A stretch of 58,557 bases of DNA from an uncultured Johnsonella sp. Its GTDB lineage: Bacteria > Bacillota > Clostridia > Lachnospirales > Lachnospiraceae. A program made the position numbers and the translations under genes. The DNA is taken from contig CALBCM010000006.1 of assembly GCA_937927235.1 (NCBI GenBank), positions 1-58,557 of the forward strand, read 5' to 3'. The notes beneath the pieces were generated by a model, which did no database searches, was not told the DNA's origin, and saw nothing but the letters and a program-made list of their open reading frames with translations. Below, piece by piece: positions 25,908-34,370 of the stretch (positions within the stretch are counted from its first letter, which is position 1; each line of letters opens with the position of its first letter).

Positions 25908-26384
25908 ATGGATAATATTGAAATAGAGAGAAAATTTTTAGTAAAAAAACTGCCTGACAATTTGGAAAGCTACCCTAAAAAGGAGATTTTACAGGGATAT
26001 TTAAATACTTCTCCTGCAATAAGAGTCAGAAGTGAAAATGAGGAGTATTTCCTTACTTATAAAGGAAGCGGTTTTATAAAGCATTCTGAATACAATCTTC
26101 CCCTTGATAGGGAAAGCTTTAATCATCTTATAAAAAAATGTGACAATCTTATAATAAGAAAAACCAGGTATATAATACCGTTACAGGGCTGTCCTGATTT
26201 AAAAGCGGAGCTTGATATATTTAAAGCGGAGCTTAAGGGGCTAATAATTGTAGAGGTAGAATTTAAAGATGAGAAGGAGGCAAATTCATTTATTGCTCCT
26301 GACTGGTTCGGCAGGGATGTAAGCTTAGATAAGAGCTATCACAATTCCAATCTAAGCAGAAATAAAAAACTACCCTTATCATAA
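25908..26384 (+). CDS. CYTH-domain protein (triphosphate tunnel family)
   Basis: A 158-residue protein starting MDNIEIERKFLVKK: the EIERKF signature of CYTH proteins is at residues 4-9, and alternating charged strands follow (AIRVRSENEEYFLTYKGSG, LIIRKTRY, IIVEVEFKDEKEA). The family binds triphosphates in a beta tunnel with Mg or Mn; known members are inorganic triphosphatases, thiamine triphosphatase and class IV adenylate cyclases. Short members like this are usually called inorganic triphosphatases, but the substrate is not proven. ATG at 25908 is chosen because GGAGG lies seven bases before it; the in-frame ATG at 25860 falls inside the leader hairpin. Confidence 0.8.
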   Translation: MDNIEIERKFLVKKLPDNLESYPKKEILQGYLNTSPAIRVRSENEEYFLTYKGSGFIKHSEYNLPLDRESFNHLIKKCDNLIIRKTRYIIPLQGCPDLKAELDIFKAELKGLIIVEVEFKDEKEANSFIAPDWFGRDVSLDKSYHNSNLSRNKKLPLS

Positions 26385-26435
26385 AATTAATTAATATTCT
26401 TTTTAATATTTCAACTCTTGGAAAGGATTTAATTT

Positions 26436-26831
26436 ATGAAGCGAAATTTTTCAAAAATAATATTGACACTCATTACCTTCTCCTTACTTTTCTTAATTGC
26501 CTGTAGTCGGCAAGCTGCAAATTTAAAAACGGGAGTATATACCATGCAAAACTCCGATGCTGCAGCTGCACCCTCTATATCATTTGATTTGGAAAAAAAT
26601 ACTTTCAGTTTCAGCTTTGATTTATTATCCTCGTATTACTCTGTTGGAAGTATAAAAACTAATGAAGATACAGTTACCTGCACTACTGATGACAACAAAT
26701 ATACGTTTAAGTTTAATATTCAAAACAGTGACAGTATCAGCTTTATCGCTGAGGCTTCCAGCAGTACCGAAACTATTGACGGAAAACTTGCTGTACCTGA
26801 TGGAGCAATATTTAAATTCCAATCAAAATAA
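26436..26831 (+). CDS. small lipoprotein of unknown function
   Basis: A 131-residue lipoprotein with a KRNFSK start, hydrophobic core and lipobox LIAC ending at residue ~23. The mature part looks like a single beta-rich domain: LKTGVYTMQNSD, then alternating strands such as SISFDLEKNTFSFSF, ending GAIFKFQSK. The pattern of a short strand followed by a reading of a fitted curve resembles small secreted calycin-like proteins, but I do not recognise a family. GGAAAGG precedes the ATG. It ends at a bidirectional terminator facing rnfB. Confidence 0.6.
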   Translation: MKRNFSKIILTLITFSLLFLIACSRQAANLKTGVYTMQNSDAAAAPSISFDLEKNTFSFSFDLLSSYYSVGSIKTNEDTVTCTTDDNKYTFKFNIQNSDSISFIAEASSSTETIDGKLAVPDGAIFKFQSK

Positions 26832-26873
26832 TAATGAAAGCAGTAGCTCATTTTTATTTTAATTTAAAAAATC

Positions 26874-26917
26874 AAAATTCCACTCAGTCATCAAAATAGA
26901 TGATTGAGCGGAATTTT
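26874..26917. terminator. bidirectional terminator between the small lipoprotein gene and rnfB
   Basis: AAAATTCC (26874-26881) pairs with GGAATTTT (26910-26917); further inside CTCA/TGAG and TCATC/GATGA pair around an AAAATA loop. The A/T-rich outer arms give U-runs on both strands, serving both convergent transcripts. Confidence 0.8.
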
Positions 26918-26984
26918 ATTAATATCCTGAAAATAAGTCTGATAAAGCTGGATATCTGCAGCCTGCTTTGCTGCTTACTAAGAA

Positions 26985-27830
26985 TTAATTTGCCACACTG
27001 ACTTTTTCAGCCTTCTGAGGAACTGCCTGAAGCTTATCAGACAAGATAATCTTAACCGGGCATTTCTGAGCACATTTACCACACTCAGTACACTTGGCAT
27101 ACTCCACCTTTGCAACATTTCCCATCATGTGAATAGCGTCAAATTCACAGACCTTAGTACACATGGTGCAGGCAATACATCCGACTGAGCATTTTGACTT
27201 AACCTCCTTGCCCTTGTCCTGAGAGTTGCACTGAACCAAGGTTTTATTCTTATAAGGCACAAGCTCAATAAGCCTTTTAGGACAGGCACTGACACATTTT
27301 CCGCAGGCAACGCATTTTTCCTTATCAACAAGTGCTATCCCGTCAACTATGTGGATGGAATCAAATTCGCAAGCCTTAACACAGGAGCCAAAGCCCATAC
27401 AGCCGTAAGTGCAGGCTTTTCCTCCTTGACCGGGCACTACCATAGCCTTATTACAGTCCATAATTCCACTGTAGGTATAATTTCTTACAGTTTTATCACA
27501 TTTGCCGTTGCACATTACAAAAGCGACCTTTTTCTCAGAATCACCTACCGAAACTCCCATAATCTCCGCAATAATCGCAGCGACCGGCGCTCCGCCGACA
27601 GGGCACTGAGATACCGCAGCTTCGCCCCTTGCAATAGCCTTGGCAAGACCATCACAGCCCGGGTAGCCGCAACCACCGCAGTTGTTGCCGGGCAGCGCTT
27701 CTCTTACCAATATTTCCTTTTCATCAACTTCAACTTTAAATTTTTCACTCGCAATTCCCAGAAGTATTCCTATAAGTATGCCGACAGTAGCAACTATGCC
27801 TGCGGCCGTTAAAATAGCTGTAATATTCAT
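26985..27830 (-). CDS. rnfB: Rnf complex subunit B (iron-sulfur protein)
   Basis: A 281-residue membrane-anchored ferredoxin-like subunit that accepts electrons from ferredoxin. One N-terminal membrane helix (~4-26) is followed by the Rnf-B 4Fe-4S motif CGGCGYPGCDG (~50) and a central Cys-rich segment (CNGKCDK, CTYGCMGFGSC). Then come several 4Fe-4S ferredoxin motifs, including CVACGKCVSACPKR, CIACTMCTKVC and CTECGKCAQKCPVK. Last gene of rnfCDGEAB; the order matches other Clostridia. It lies 10 bases after rnfA and ends at a terminator. Confidence 0.96.
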   Translation of the reverse strand: MNITAILTAAGIVATVGILIGILLGIASEKFKVEVDEKEILVREALPGNNCGGCGYPGCDGLAKAIARGEAAVSQCPVGGAPVAAIIAEIMGVSVGDSEKKVAFVMCNGKCDKTVRNYTYSGIMDCNKAMVVPGQGGKACTYGCMGFGSCVKACEFDSIHIVDGIALVDKEKCVACGKCVSACPKRLIELVPYKNKTLVQCNSQDKGKEVKSKCSVGCIACTMCTKVCEFDAIHMMGNVAKVEYAKCTECGKCAQKCPVKIILSDKLQAVPQKAEKVSVAN

Positions 27831-27840
27831 AGTATACCTC

Positions 27841-28416
27841 CTAAATCAAACCGGCAAAGCCGAAAAATGCTATAGCCATAAGCCCTGCTGTAATGAGAAC
27901 TATAGGCATGCCCTGGAGAGTATATGGAATATCACTGTCTTCAATCTTTTCACGTACTCCGGCAAGCAGCACTATCGCAATTGCAAATCCGGTAGCAGTA
28001 CCTGCTCCATAAAGCACACTCTGTATAAAGCCGTAGCCCTTAGCCACATTGTCAAGTGCTACACCTAAAACTGCGCAGTTTGTGGTGATAAGAGGCAGGA
28101 AAACTCCAAGCGCCTCATAAAGAGAGGGCATCTGTTTTTTAAGCACCATCTCAACAAACTGTACGAGAGCCGCAATTACAAGTATAAACACTATCGTCTG
28201 CAAATATTCAAGCTTAAGCGGAACAAGTATAAACGAATATATCAGGCTTGAAGCCATAGATGAAAGCGTTATAACAAATATTACGGCAGCTCCCATTCCG
28301 GTAGAGGTTTCAACTTTTTTTGAAACTCCGAGGAAGGGGCAAAGCCCAAGGAAACGGCTAAGTACAACATTGTTTACAAGTGCCGCACCTATAACTAAAA
28401 GTACAAGTTCTTTCAC
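27841..28416 (-). CDS. rnfA: Rnf complex subunit A
   Basis: A 191-residue integral membrane subunit with six hydrophobic helices. NNVVLSRFLGLCPFLGVS near the N-terminus and NCAVLGVAL in the middle are conserved RnfA/NqrE sequences; the cysteines in these are thought to hold an iron-sulfur centre within the membrane together with RnfE. It is 14 bases after rnfE with AGGAGG before the ATG. Confidence 0.96.
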   Translation of the reverse strand: MKELVLLVIGAALVNNVVLSRFLGLCPFLGVSKKVETSTGMGAAVIFVITLSSMASSLIYSFILVPLKLEYLQTIVFILVIAALVQFVEMVLKKQMPSLYEALGVFLPLITTNCAVLGVALDNVAKGYGFIQSVLYGAGTATGFAIAIVLLAGVREKIEDSDIPYTLQGMPIVLITAGLMAIAFFGFAGLI

Positions 28417-28430
28417 TTTTATAATCCTCC

Positions 28431-29111
28431 TTACTTACCATCGGAAGCGCCTGCACAGCCGCTGCAGCCCGCACAGCCGGCAGCACAGCCTGCTTCTTCA
28501 TCATCTTTTTTAACATTAGTTGCACTCGGGAACTTAAACTTATTCTGTATTGCCGTGAGCAGCGACAGTACAAAAAATGCCCCGGGAGCAAGCACAAATA
28601 TTGAAATATGATAATCATCAGGTATTATCTGGTGTCCAAGAACAGCACCTGCGCCGAGAAGCTCTCTCACCGCTCCTATGCAGGTCAGTGCTATTGTAAA
28701 CCCTATTCCCATTCCAAGACCATCCATAAAGGAAAGCCCCGGAGTGTTCTTTGAAGCATAAGATTCCGCCCTTCCTAAAATAATACAGTTCACAACTATC
28801 AAAGGTATATATATACCAAGTGCAGCGTAAAGTGAAGGAACAAAGCCTTTCATAAGAAGGTCAACTACAGTAACCAGTGAAGCTACTATTACTATAAACG
28901 CCGGTATCCTCACTCTGTCAGGAATGACATTTCTAAGTGCGGATATTATAAGATTTGAAAACGCAAGCACCGCAAGAGTTGAAGCACCCATTCCGAAGCC
29001 GTTGATTGCCGAGGTAGTAACTGCAAGCGTAGGACACATACCGAGCATCAGCCTGAAAGTAGGGTTTTCTTTAACAATTCCGTTATAGAGTCTTTCAGTA
29101 TATTTTTCCAT
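28431..29111 (-). CDS. rnfE: Rnf complex subunit E, with a cysteine-rich C-terminal tail
   Basis: A 226-residue integral membrane subunit, homologous to RnfA. NPTFRLMLGMCPTLAVT and VNCIILGRAES are the conserved cysteine-containing helices. The usual fold ends near residue 195. Beyond it is a charged linker and a tail with Cys at 209, 213, 216 and 219 (C-x3-C-x2-C-x2-C) in a Gly/Ala context, ending at 226. The tail is unusual relative to textbook RnfE of about 200-210 residues and could bind a metal or cluster. It lies 11 bases after rnfG. Confidence 0.95.
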   Translation of the reverse strand: MEKYTERLYNGIVKENPTFRLMLGMCPTLAVTTSAINGFGMGASTLAVLAFSNLIISALRNVIPDRVRIPAFIVIVASLVTVVDLLMKGFVPSLYAALGIYIPLIVVNCIILGRAESYASKNTPGLSFMDGLGMGIGFTIALTCIGAVRELLGAGAVLGHQIIPDDYHISIFVLAPGAFFVLSLLTAIQNKFKFPSATNVKKDDEEAGCAAGCAGCSGCAGASDGK

Positions 29112-29122
29112 TTTTATCCTCC

Positions 29123-29737
29123 CTACTGTGAAATGCAGTTTTTAGCAAAATACAATGCTGCATTTACTGCCGCAGTTACCGCTCTTGATGTGATTGTAGC
29201 ACCGCTTATAGCATTTATATCATTGTCATTGCTGCTTGGAACCTTAACCACATTAAAGGATTCTACTGTTTTTCCTGCATACTGCTCATAAAATTTAGGT
29301 TTCGTAGCATTCATTCCAAGACCTGCGGTCTCCGATATGCTTAAAAAGGCGATTCCGTTTACCTGACCTTCACTTGTGATGCCTACAGAAACCTTTACCG
29401 CACCGCCATAGCCGTCATTTGAGGTTGAAGTAATTACATGACCTATCACACTGCCGCCTGTATCAACCGCATCAACTATTTCATCAACTGTTACATTTCC
29501 AAGACCGAGTCCCTCGATTGCTGCCTTATTTGTTTCTATAGCTGAGGTATTTGCTTCGTTTTGATTAAAAGCAGCAGCCTCTTCAAATACTTTTTTATAT
29601 GCAGCTTGTTTTGTGGCTTCCTGTGCTTTTGCAATAGGAGCCTTTGTAATATCGTACACAAGTCCGAGGCACAGACCTGATATAAGTGTTATAATACAGA
29701 GGATAATGGCATCTTTTATAAAGCTGTCCTTTTTCAT
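29123..29737 (-). CDS. rnfG: Rnf complex subunit G (covalent FMN protein)
   Basis: A 204-residue protein with one N-terminal membrane helix (~10-30) and an extracytoplasmic FMN_bind domain. The flavin attachment motif SGATITS is near residue 180 (in INAISGATITSRAV), the threonine receiving FMN through ApbE. The ETAGLGMNA loop is also typical. ApbE is not encoded in the window. The gene overlaps rnfD at one base (stop and start share 29737). Confidence 0.95.
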   Translation of the reverse strand: MKKDSFIKDAIILCIITLISGLCLGLVYDITKAPIAKAQEATKQAAYKKVFEEAAAFNQNEANTSAIETNKAAIEGLGLGNVTVDEIVDAVDTGGSVIGHVITSTSNDGYGGAVKVSVGITSEGQVNGIAFLSISETAGLGMNATKPKFYEQYAGKTVESFNVVKVPSSNDNDINAISGATITSRAVTAAVNAALYFAKNCISQ

Positions 29738-30717
29738 TATGCTTTTGCCCTCCTTCCAAACGGTTTCGGAATAGTCATTTTTTCAATTAAAGGATAAAGT
29801 ATATTTCCTATAATAATCGCATAGGAAACTCCCTCTGCACTTCCGCCAAACATTCGGAAAAGACTTGTCAGTATTCCCACGCAAATTCCATAGATTATCT
29901 GACCATTCGGTGTAATGGGCGTGGTAGTATAATCTGTCGCCATAAAGAAAGCTCCAAATATAAGTCCTCCGCCGAGAAGATGTCCCAGAACAAAGGTTGA
30001 GGTATGATTTCCGAATATAAAGGTAAATAATACCACTGTTAAGATATAAGCAAGAGGTGTCCTGAGAGTAATAACTTTTTTATATAAAAGATATGCTGCA
30101 CCTATAAGCAGAGCTATTTTTGAAACCTCTCCTATAGTTCCCGGTATTCTTCCTATAAACATATCCATAAGATTATAGGTTTTACCTGCGACAGCTGTCG
30201 CTGAGGATATAGCCGCCTGTTTCTGCACCGCAAGAGGAGTCGCCCCGCTTACAGAATCATAGCCAAGACGCTTTGAGGTAAAATCCGTCATCTTAAGTGC
30301 AAAGGATATAAGCAGAAAGCATCTTGCACCAAGTGCAGGATTCATCCAGTTCTGACCTATGCCGCCATAAAACTGCTTTACTACTATAATTGCAAATACT
30401 GCACCCAGCATAGGTATCCACACTGGTATCTCCGGAGGCATGTTCAGTGCAAGTATAAGCCCTGTAACCGCAGCAGACAAATCCTTTATGGTGCTTGGCT
30501 TTTTCATAAGCTTTTGATACAGGTATTCTGCAAGCACTGCCATACCTACGGTTCCTATTACTACTATAAGTGCATTTAAACCGAACTGCCAAATTCCGTA
30601 AATTGTTGTCGGGAGCATGGCAATTATTACATCAAGCATTATATTTGAAGTACTTGATGCATCTTTTATATGAGGTGAGGCTGAAACATTATACGAAGTC
30701 ATTCCAGAATTTTCCAT
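29737..30717 (-). CDS. rnfD: Rnf complex subunit D
   Basis: A 326-residue membrane protein with about nine helices, homologous to NqrB. The flavin-attachment motif SGATPLA occurs in YDSVSGATPLAVQKQ near residue 155. Other family landmarks are GGIGQNWMNPALGARCFL and the GHLLGGGLIFGAFFMATDY stretch. It forms the membrane ion path together with RnfE/A. It starts two bases before the rnfC stop, so translation is coupled. Confidence 0.95.
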   Translation of the reverse strand: MENSGMTSYNVSASPHIKDASSTSNIMLDVIIAMLPTTIYGIWQFGLNALIVVIGTVGMAVLAEYLYQKLMKKPSTIKDLSAAVTGLILALNMPPEIPVWIPMLGAVFAIIVVKQFYGGIGQNWMNPALGARCFLLISFALKMTDFTSKRLGYDSVSGATPLAVQKQAAISSATAVAGKTYNLMDMFIGRIPGTIGEVSKIALLIGAAYLLYKKVITLRTPLAYILTVVLFTFIFGNHTSTFVLGHLLGGGLIFGAFFMATDYTTTPITPNGQIIYGICVGILTSLFRMFGGSAEGVSYAIIIGNILYPLIEKMTIPKPFGRRAKA

Positions 30718-30718
30718 A

Positions 30719-32110
30719 CTACTTTACCTCCGCCATTTCTTTAGAAGCTTTTGCAGCGGCTTCTTCCTGTTTTTTCTTTTCCTCTGCCGCCTTAGCTCTC
30801 TTTATCGCATTGACCTTTTGCTTCATTTGTTTAAAGCCCTGAGTCAGCGGGCGCTTCGCAGGACATACATAAGAGCAGGAGCCGCATTCTATGCACTCCA
30901 TACCGTTTAATTTTTCATATCTTTCGGCATTGTCTTTAAGTGCCGCTTCCATCATGAGCTGAGGCACTATAAAGCTTGGACATACACCTACACATCTTCC
31001 GCATCTTATACATGGAGTTTCAGGGTTCTCAGAAACTGCATCATGAACAAGACAGGTCAGTGCAGAGCTCGTCTTTGCTACCGGTATTGAGGTATTAAAC
31101 AGTGCCTGCCCCATCATAGGACCGCCCGATAATATCTTCTTAGGCTCGGTTTTAAATCCTCCGGCCGCCTCTATAAGCTCGTTATAATTGGTTCCTATTT
31201 TTACATTGAAATTCTGAGGTGTATTTACAGCATCACCTGTTACTGTAATTATCCTTCTTATAAGAGGTGTGCTTTTTGCTACCGCCATATAAATGGATAT
31301 AACAGTATCAACATTATCAACCACACAGCCTACATCAGCCGGAAGCATAGAAACATTAAGCTCACGATCTGTAACTGCTTTTATAAGCGAGCGCTCTCCG
31401 CCTTGAGGGTATTTTGTCTTTAACTCGCAGACCTCTATATTAGGTTCATCCTCTACAAGTCTTTTAAGCTTTTCTATAGCTCTCGGTTTATTATTTTCTA
31501 TGCCTATACGCCCTTTAGCATTCTCAAAAAGCTTAAGTATTATCTTGAGCCCTCCAACTATATTTTCAGGCTCTTCAAGCATCATTCTATAATCACTTGT
31601 GAGATAGGGCTCACACTCTGCACCGTTTACTATAACATAATCTATTTTGCTGTCATCCTTTGGGGTTAATTTGACATGAGTAGGAAAGCCTGCACCGCCT
31701 AAGCCAACGATACCGGCATCTTTTATGAATTTTCTGATTTCTGCTTTTGAAAGACTGTCAACGTCCCTTTCTTCACCAAAGCCCTCAACCGCATTATACT
31801 GCCCGTCATTTTCTATAATGATGGACTCAGCTATGCTGCCGTTTGCCATAAGCCTCGGCTCTATTTTTTTCACCTTCCCTGATACTGAACTGATTATATC
31901 AGAAGATATGAAGCCCCCTGCTTCTGCTATCTTCTGACCCATTAAAACTTCTTCACCAACTTTAACTACTGGCTTCGCCGGTGCCCCTATGTGCTGTACG
32001 CAGGGATATACCATTTCTCCCTGAGGCAGCAGGGTTTTAACAGGCTGCTCCATTGAAAGCTCTTTGCCTTCGTAGGGATGTATGCCACCTTTAAATGTCA
32101 CAAGTCCCAT
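30719..32110 (-). CDS. rnfC: Rnf complex subunit C (NADH-binding)
   Basis: A 463-residue peripheral subunit that transfers electrons to NAD. The N-terminal half has a lipoyl-like beta domain; GLGGAGFPTHVKL and the flavin/NAD-binding segment follow, as in the NuoF family. Two 4Fe-4S motifs, CIRCGRCVGVCP and CIECGSCSYVCP, lie near residues 370 and 410, and the C-terminus is a Lys/Glu/Ala-rich tail. It is the first gene of the operon. AAGGGGA precedes the ATG, and a 300-base leader with a promoter at 32443-32472 lies upstream. Confidence 0.96.
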   Translation of the reverse strand: MGLVTFKGGIHPYEGKELSMEQPVKTLLPQGEMVYPCVQHIGAPAKPVVKVGEEVLMGQKIAEAGGFISSDIISSVSGKVKKIEPRLMANGSIAESIIIENDGQYNAVEGFGEERDVDSLSKAEIRKFIKDAGIVGLGGAGFPTHVKLTPKDDSKIDYVIVNGAECEPYLTSDYRMMLEEPENIVGGLKIILKLFENAKGRIGIENNKPRAIEKLKRLVEDEPNIEVCELKTKYPQGGERSLIKAVTDRELNVSMLPADVGCVVDNVDTVISIYMAVAKSTPLIRRIITVTGDAVNTPQNFNVKIGTNYNELIEAAGGFKTEPKKILSGGPMMGQALFNTSIPVAKTSSALTCLVHDAVSENPETPCIRCGRCVGVCPSFIVPQLMMEAALKDNAERYEKLNGMECIECGSCSYVCPAKRPLTQGFKQMKQKVNAIKRAKAAEEKKKQEEAAAKASKEMAEVK

Positions 32111-32284
32111 TGATTCCCCTTCTTTCTTAAAAAATATTTAAATATTTTACTAAATACCAAAAAATAACTTTGCTGATTACAATAAACATTTACAATTTAC
32201 TCTGTTATCTGCTATATAAGCCTGAGTACATTCTAATATTTAATAAAACATCAAATTTAATGATTGAATTATATAAAAACTTAG

Positions 32285-32422
32285 CTTCATCACGGTATAC
32301 TTTCTATAAAACAGTCACATATAATATTTGAGCCTATATAAATGTAACTTTGAGCTTATCTTAAGACAAAGACCAGGGTTTAATTCCTAGTAATTTAGTC
32401 ATATTTTTTTATCTTGATGAAG
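32285..32422 (-). ncRNA. candidate structured leader RNA of the rnf operon
   Basis: The outer stem CTTCATCA (32285-32292) pairs perfectly with TGATGAAG (32415-32422). Three hairpins fill the interior with almost no spacers: ACCAGG/CCTAGT (32372-32377 and 32386-32391), CTTTG/CAAAG (32348-32352 and 32367-32371, with inner CTTA/TAAG), and GTCACAT/ATGTAAC (32314-32320 and 32342-32348). This is a four-way-junction layout like that of riboswitches. I do not recognise the conserved bases of any known class. The region is AT-rich, so chance pairing is possible. Confidence 0.35.
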
Positions 32423-32442
32423 TTTAGAAATTTTACTCTTTA

Positions 32443-32472
32443 ATTATATCATAAATCTTTGAATTTATCCAA
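32443..32472 (-). promoter_or_regulatory. promoter of rnfCDGEAB
   Basis: Minus strand TTGGAT (32467-32472), 18-base spacer, TATAAT (32443-32448) preceded by an extended-10 TG. Transcription would start near 32436 and give a leader of about 325 bases. Confidence 0.55.
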
Positions 32473-32509
32473 TATTTATTAGATATTTTTATGCATTTTT
32501 TAGTAAACA

Positions 32510-33433
32510 CTAGGTTATTTTTTTATCATTCTGTTGTGCGATTATTATAGCGGCAAACATAAGCGTACAGCCCAGGCCTTCTTTTACTGTAAGCTTTTCA
32601 GAAAGTATTATAACTCCTCCCAGCAGTGCAAATACCGCTTCAAGACTCATTATCATTGAAGCCACTGAAGCTTTGACATATCTTTGACCTATTATCTGAC
32701 AGGTATAGGCTACTCCTCCACTTAAAATACCAAGAAAGGCTATTGCCTGCCAGGCATTTGCCAAGCCTTCAAAAGAAACCCTTTCAAATATCAGCATACC
32801 CGGAAGTGAAAGTATGCCTGCTGCCATAAACTGAGTTATTGAAAACAGTAGGGCATCCGACTCAGCTGAAAACCTTTCAACCGAAAGAATCTGCATTGTA
32901 AAGCCTAAAGAGCATAAAAGCATATAAAAATCTCCCTTTTGCAGATTTAAGCTTTCTTTAATACATAAAAGATACATTCCTAAAAGTGATACCGCTGCTG
33001 CTATCCATATATTTATTCCGCTTTTTTTGCCTGTAAACAAGCCTGTCACAGGAATTATTACTATATACAGTGCAGTTATAAAGCCTGCCTTTCCTGCGCT
33101 TGTAAACTGCATTCCATACTGCTGCAGACTTCCTGCAATAAAAAGAAAGAGCCCCCCAAGGACTCCTCCTTTTATGCTGGTTTTATTTATCTTATTTAAG
33201 TCAACAGAAGTTTTTTTATTTTTACCGCCCATGTATTTCAGCACTGCTCTTACCGGTATAAGAACAATCCCTGCCAAAAAAAATCTGGCTGTATTAAAGG
33301 TAAAGGGACCTATATATTTCGCCGCTATACTCTGTGGCACAAAGGCAATCCCCCATATAAATGAAGTTATAAGAAGTATGAGAGTTCCAGCCAGTTTTGT
33401 CTTCTTTTTTATACTATTTATACTACTATTCAC
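32510..33433 (-). CDS. DMT-superfamily (EamA) transporter
   Basis: A 307-residue inner-membrane protein with ten predicted helices arranged as two EamA repeats. The first repeat has FIWGIAFVPQSIAAKYIGPFTF, and the second ends with LEAVFALLGGVIILSEKL. Members export or import metabolites such as amino acids or nucleotides; the substrate cannot be read from sequence. The start codon is GTG at 33433 with GGAG seven bases before it. It follows gpmA by 30 bases and probably shares its transcript. Confidence 0.85.
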   Translation of the reverse strand: MNSSINSIKKKTKLAGTLILLITSFIWGIAFVPQSIAAKYIGPFTFNTARFFLAGIVLIPVRAVLKYMGGKNKKTSVDLNKINKTSIKGGVLGGLFLFIAGSLQQYGMQFTSAGKAGFITALYIVIIPVTGLFTGKKSGINIWIAAAVSLLGMYLLCIKESLNLQKGDFYMLLCSLGFTMQILSVERFSAESDALLFSITQFMAAGILSLPGMLIFERVSFEGLANAWQAIAFLGILSGGVAYTCQIIGQRYVKASVASMIMSLEAVFALLGGVIILSEKLTVKEGLGCTLMFAAIIIAQQNDKKIT

Positions 33434-33463
33434 TTTTCTGCTCCGCTTTGTTGACTTGTTATT

Positions 33464-34210
33464 TTATTTTACCTTTCCCTGTGCTGCTACCGCCTTCATT
33501 CTGGCTTCTATTTCTGCCTGGTCACCGAGATACCTCTTGCTTTGTGCCTTTCCGTCGTCACTTAAAGTATATACCAGAGGAGTTCCGGTAGGCACATTAA
33601 CCTCTATTATTTCTTTTTCACTGAGCTTATCAAGATACATTATCAGCGCCCTCAGTGAGTTTCCATGTGCAGCTATTAAAACACGCTTTCCTTTTATTAT
33701 TTCAGGGAGAATTACCTCCTCATAATAGGGTATTACTCTGGCTATAGTATCCTTAAGGCTCTCTGTAAGAGGGAGCACTGATTTATCCTCACCTCTGTAC
33801 TGCTCCTGAAGTGCAGGATTTCTCTCATCATCCGCTTCCAGTGCCGGAGGCTGTATATCAAAGGAGCGCCTCCAGATTTTTACTTGGTCTTCTCCATACT
33901 TTTCAGCAGTTTCTGATTTATTAAGTCCCTGCAATGCTCCATAATGACGCTCATTCAGTTTCCAGCTCTTCACCACCGGAAGCCATTCCCTGTCCATCTC
34001 AAAAAGCACATTATTCAGGGTATGTATTGCACGTTTAAGATATGAAGTATAGCATATATCAAAATCAAAGCCTTCTTTTTTTAACTGTATTCCACCGTTT
34101 TTTGCCTCTCTTATGCCCTTTTCGCTTAAATCAACATCTGTCCAGCCGGTAAAACGATTTGCAAGATTCCATTCACTTTCTCCGTGGCGTATTAATACTA
34201 AATTCTTCAT
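33464..34210 (-). CDS. gpmA: 2,3-bisphosphoglycerate-dependent phosphoglycerate mutase
   Basis: A 248-residue enzyme that interconverts 3- and 2-phosphoglycerate. It has the RHGESEWN signature with the phosphorylated His at residue 9, NRFTGWTDVDLSEKG, the LNERHYGALQGLNKSE loop, and the second active His in IAAHGNSLRAL. Length is typical of the dPGM type (about 230-250). AGGAGAG precedes the ATG. A promoter and a GC-rich hairpin lie upstream. Confidence 0.95.
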   Translation of the reverse strand: MKNLVLIRHGESEWNLANRFTGWTDVDLSEKGIREAKNGGIQLKKEGFDFDICYTSYLKRAIHTLNNVLFEMDREWLPVVKSWKLNERHYGALQGLNKSETAEKYGEDQVKIWRRSFDIQPPALEADDERNPALQEQYRGEDKSVLPLTESLKDTIARVIPYYEEVILPEIIKGKRVLIAAHGNSLRALIMYLDKLSEKEIIEVNVPTGTPLVYTLSDDGKAQSKRYLGDQAEIEARMKAVAAQGKVK

Positions 34211-34273
34211 AGCTCTCTCCTGTTCCTTTATTTTTAGACTTTTATATATGTTTTCAAGCAGGCCGCTCCACCC

Positions 34274-34304
34274 GCTCCTTTAAAGCTCTGAGTTATTAAG
34301 GAGC
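34274..34304 (-). promoter_or_regulatory. GC-rich stem-loop in the gpmA leader
   Basis: GCTCCTT (34274-34280) pairs with AAGGAGC (34298-34304) around a 17-base loop. On both sides lie further GC blocks with repeated GCTCC (34265-34269). The gpmA leader is otherwise AT-rich, and there is no U-run after the stem. Confidence 0.4.
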
Positions 34305-34330
34305 AGTCCGCCCGTATTGCTTTAAACAAT

Positions 34331-34359
34331 ATTTTGTCATATTATAAAGCTTTAGTCAA
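34331..34359 (-). promoter_or_regulatory. promoter of gpmA
   Basis: Minus strand TTGACT (34354-34359), 17-base spacer, CAAAAT (34331-34336). It lies about 120 bases before the ATG and partly within the end of the preceding gene's 3' region. Confidence 0.45.
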
Positions 34360-34370
34360 GAGCTTTGATT

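Larger units (their letters stand above)
32111..32509 (-). other. rnf leader region
   Basis: This 399-base gap contains the promoter 32443-32472 and the foldable segment 32285-32422. The rest (32111-32284) is plain AT-rich sequence with no hairpin or terminator I can support. A short 13-codon ORF (minus strand, from 32402) lacks a good ribosome-binding site. Nothing else is seen. Confidence 0.5.

Noticed and set aside
32361..32402. 13-codon ORF in the rnf leader
   Set aside because: No good ribosome-binding site and no enrichment for one amino acid; likely chance.
33027..33725. 232-codon hydrophobic open frame opposite the DMT transporter and gpmA
   Set aside because: It is antisense to membrane helices, so hydrophobicity is expected; it crosses two well-supported genes.
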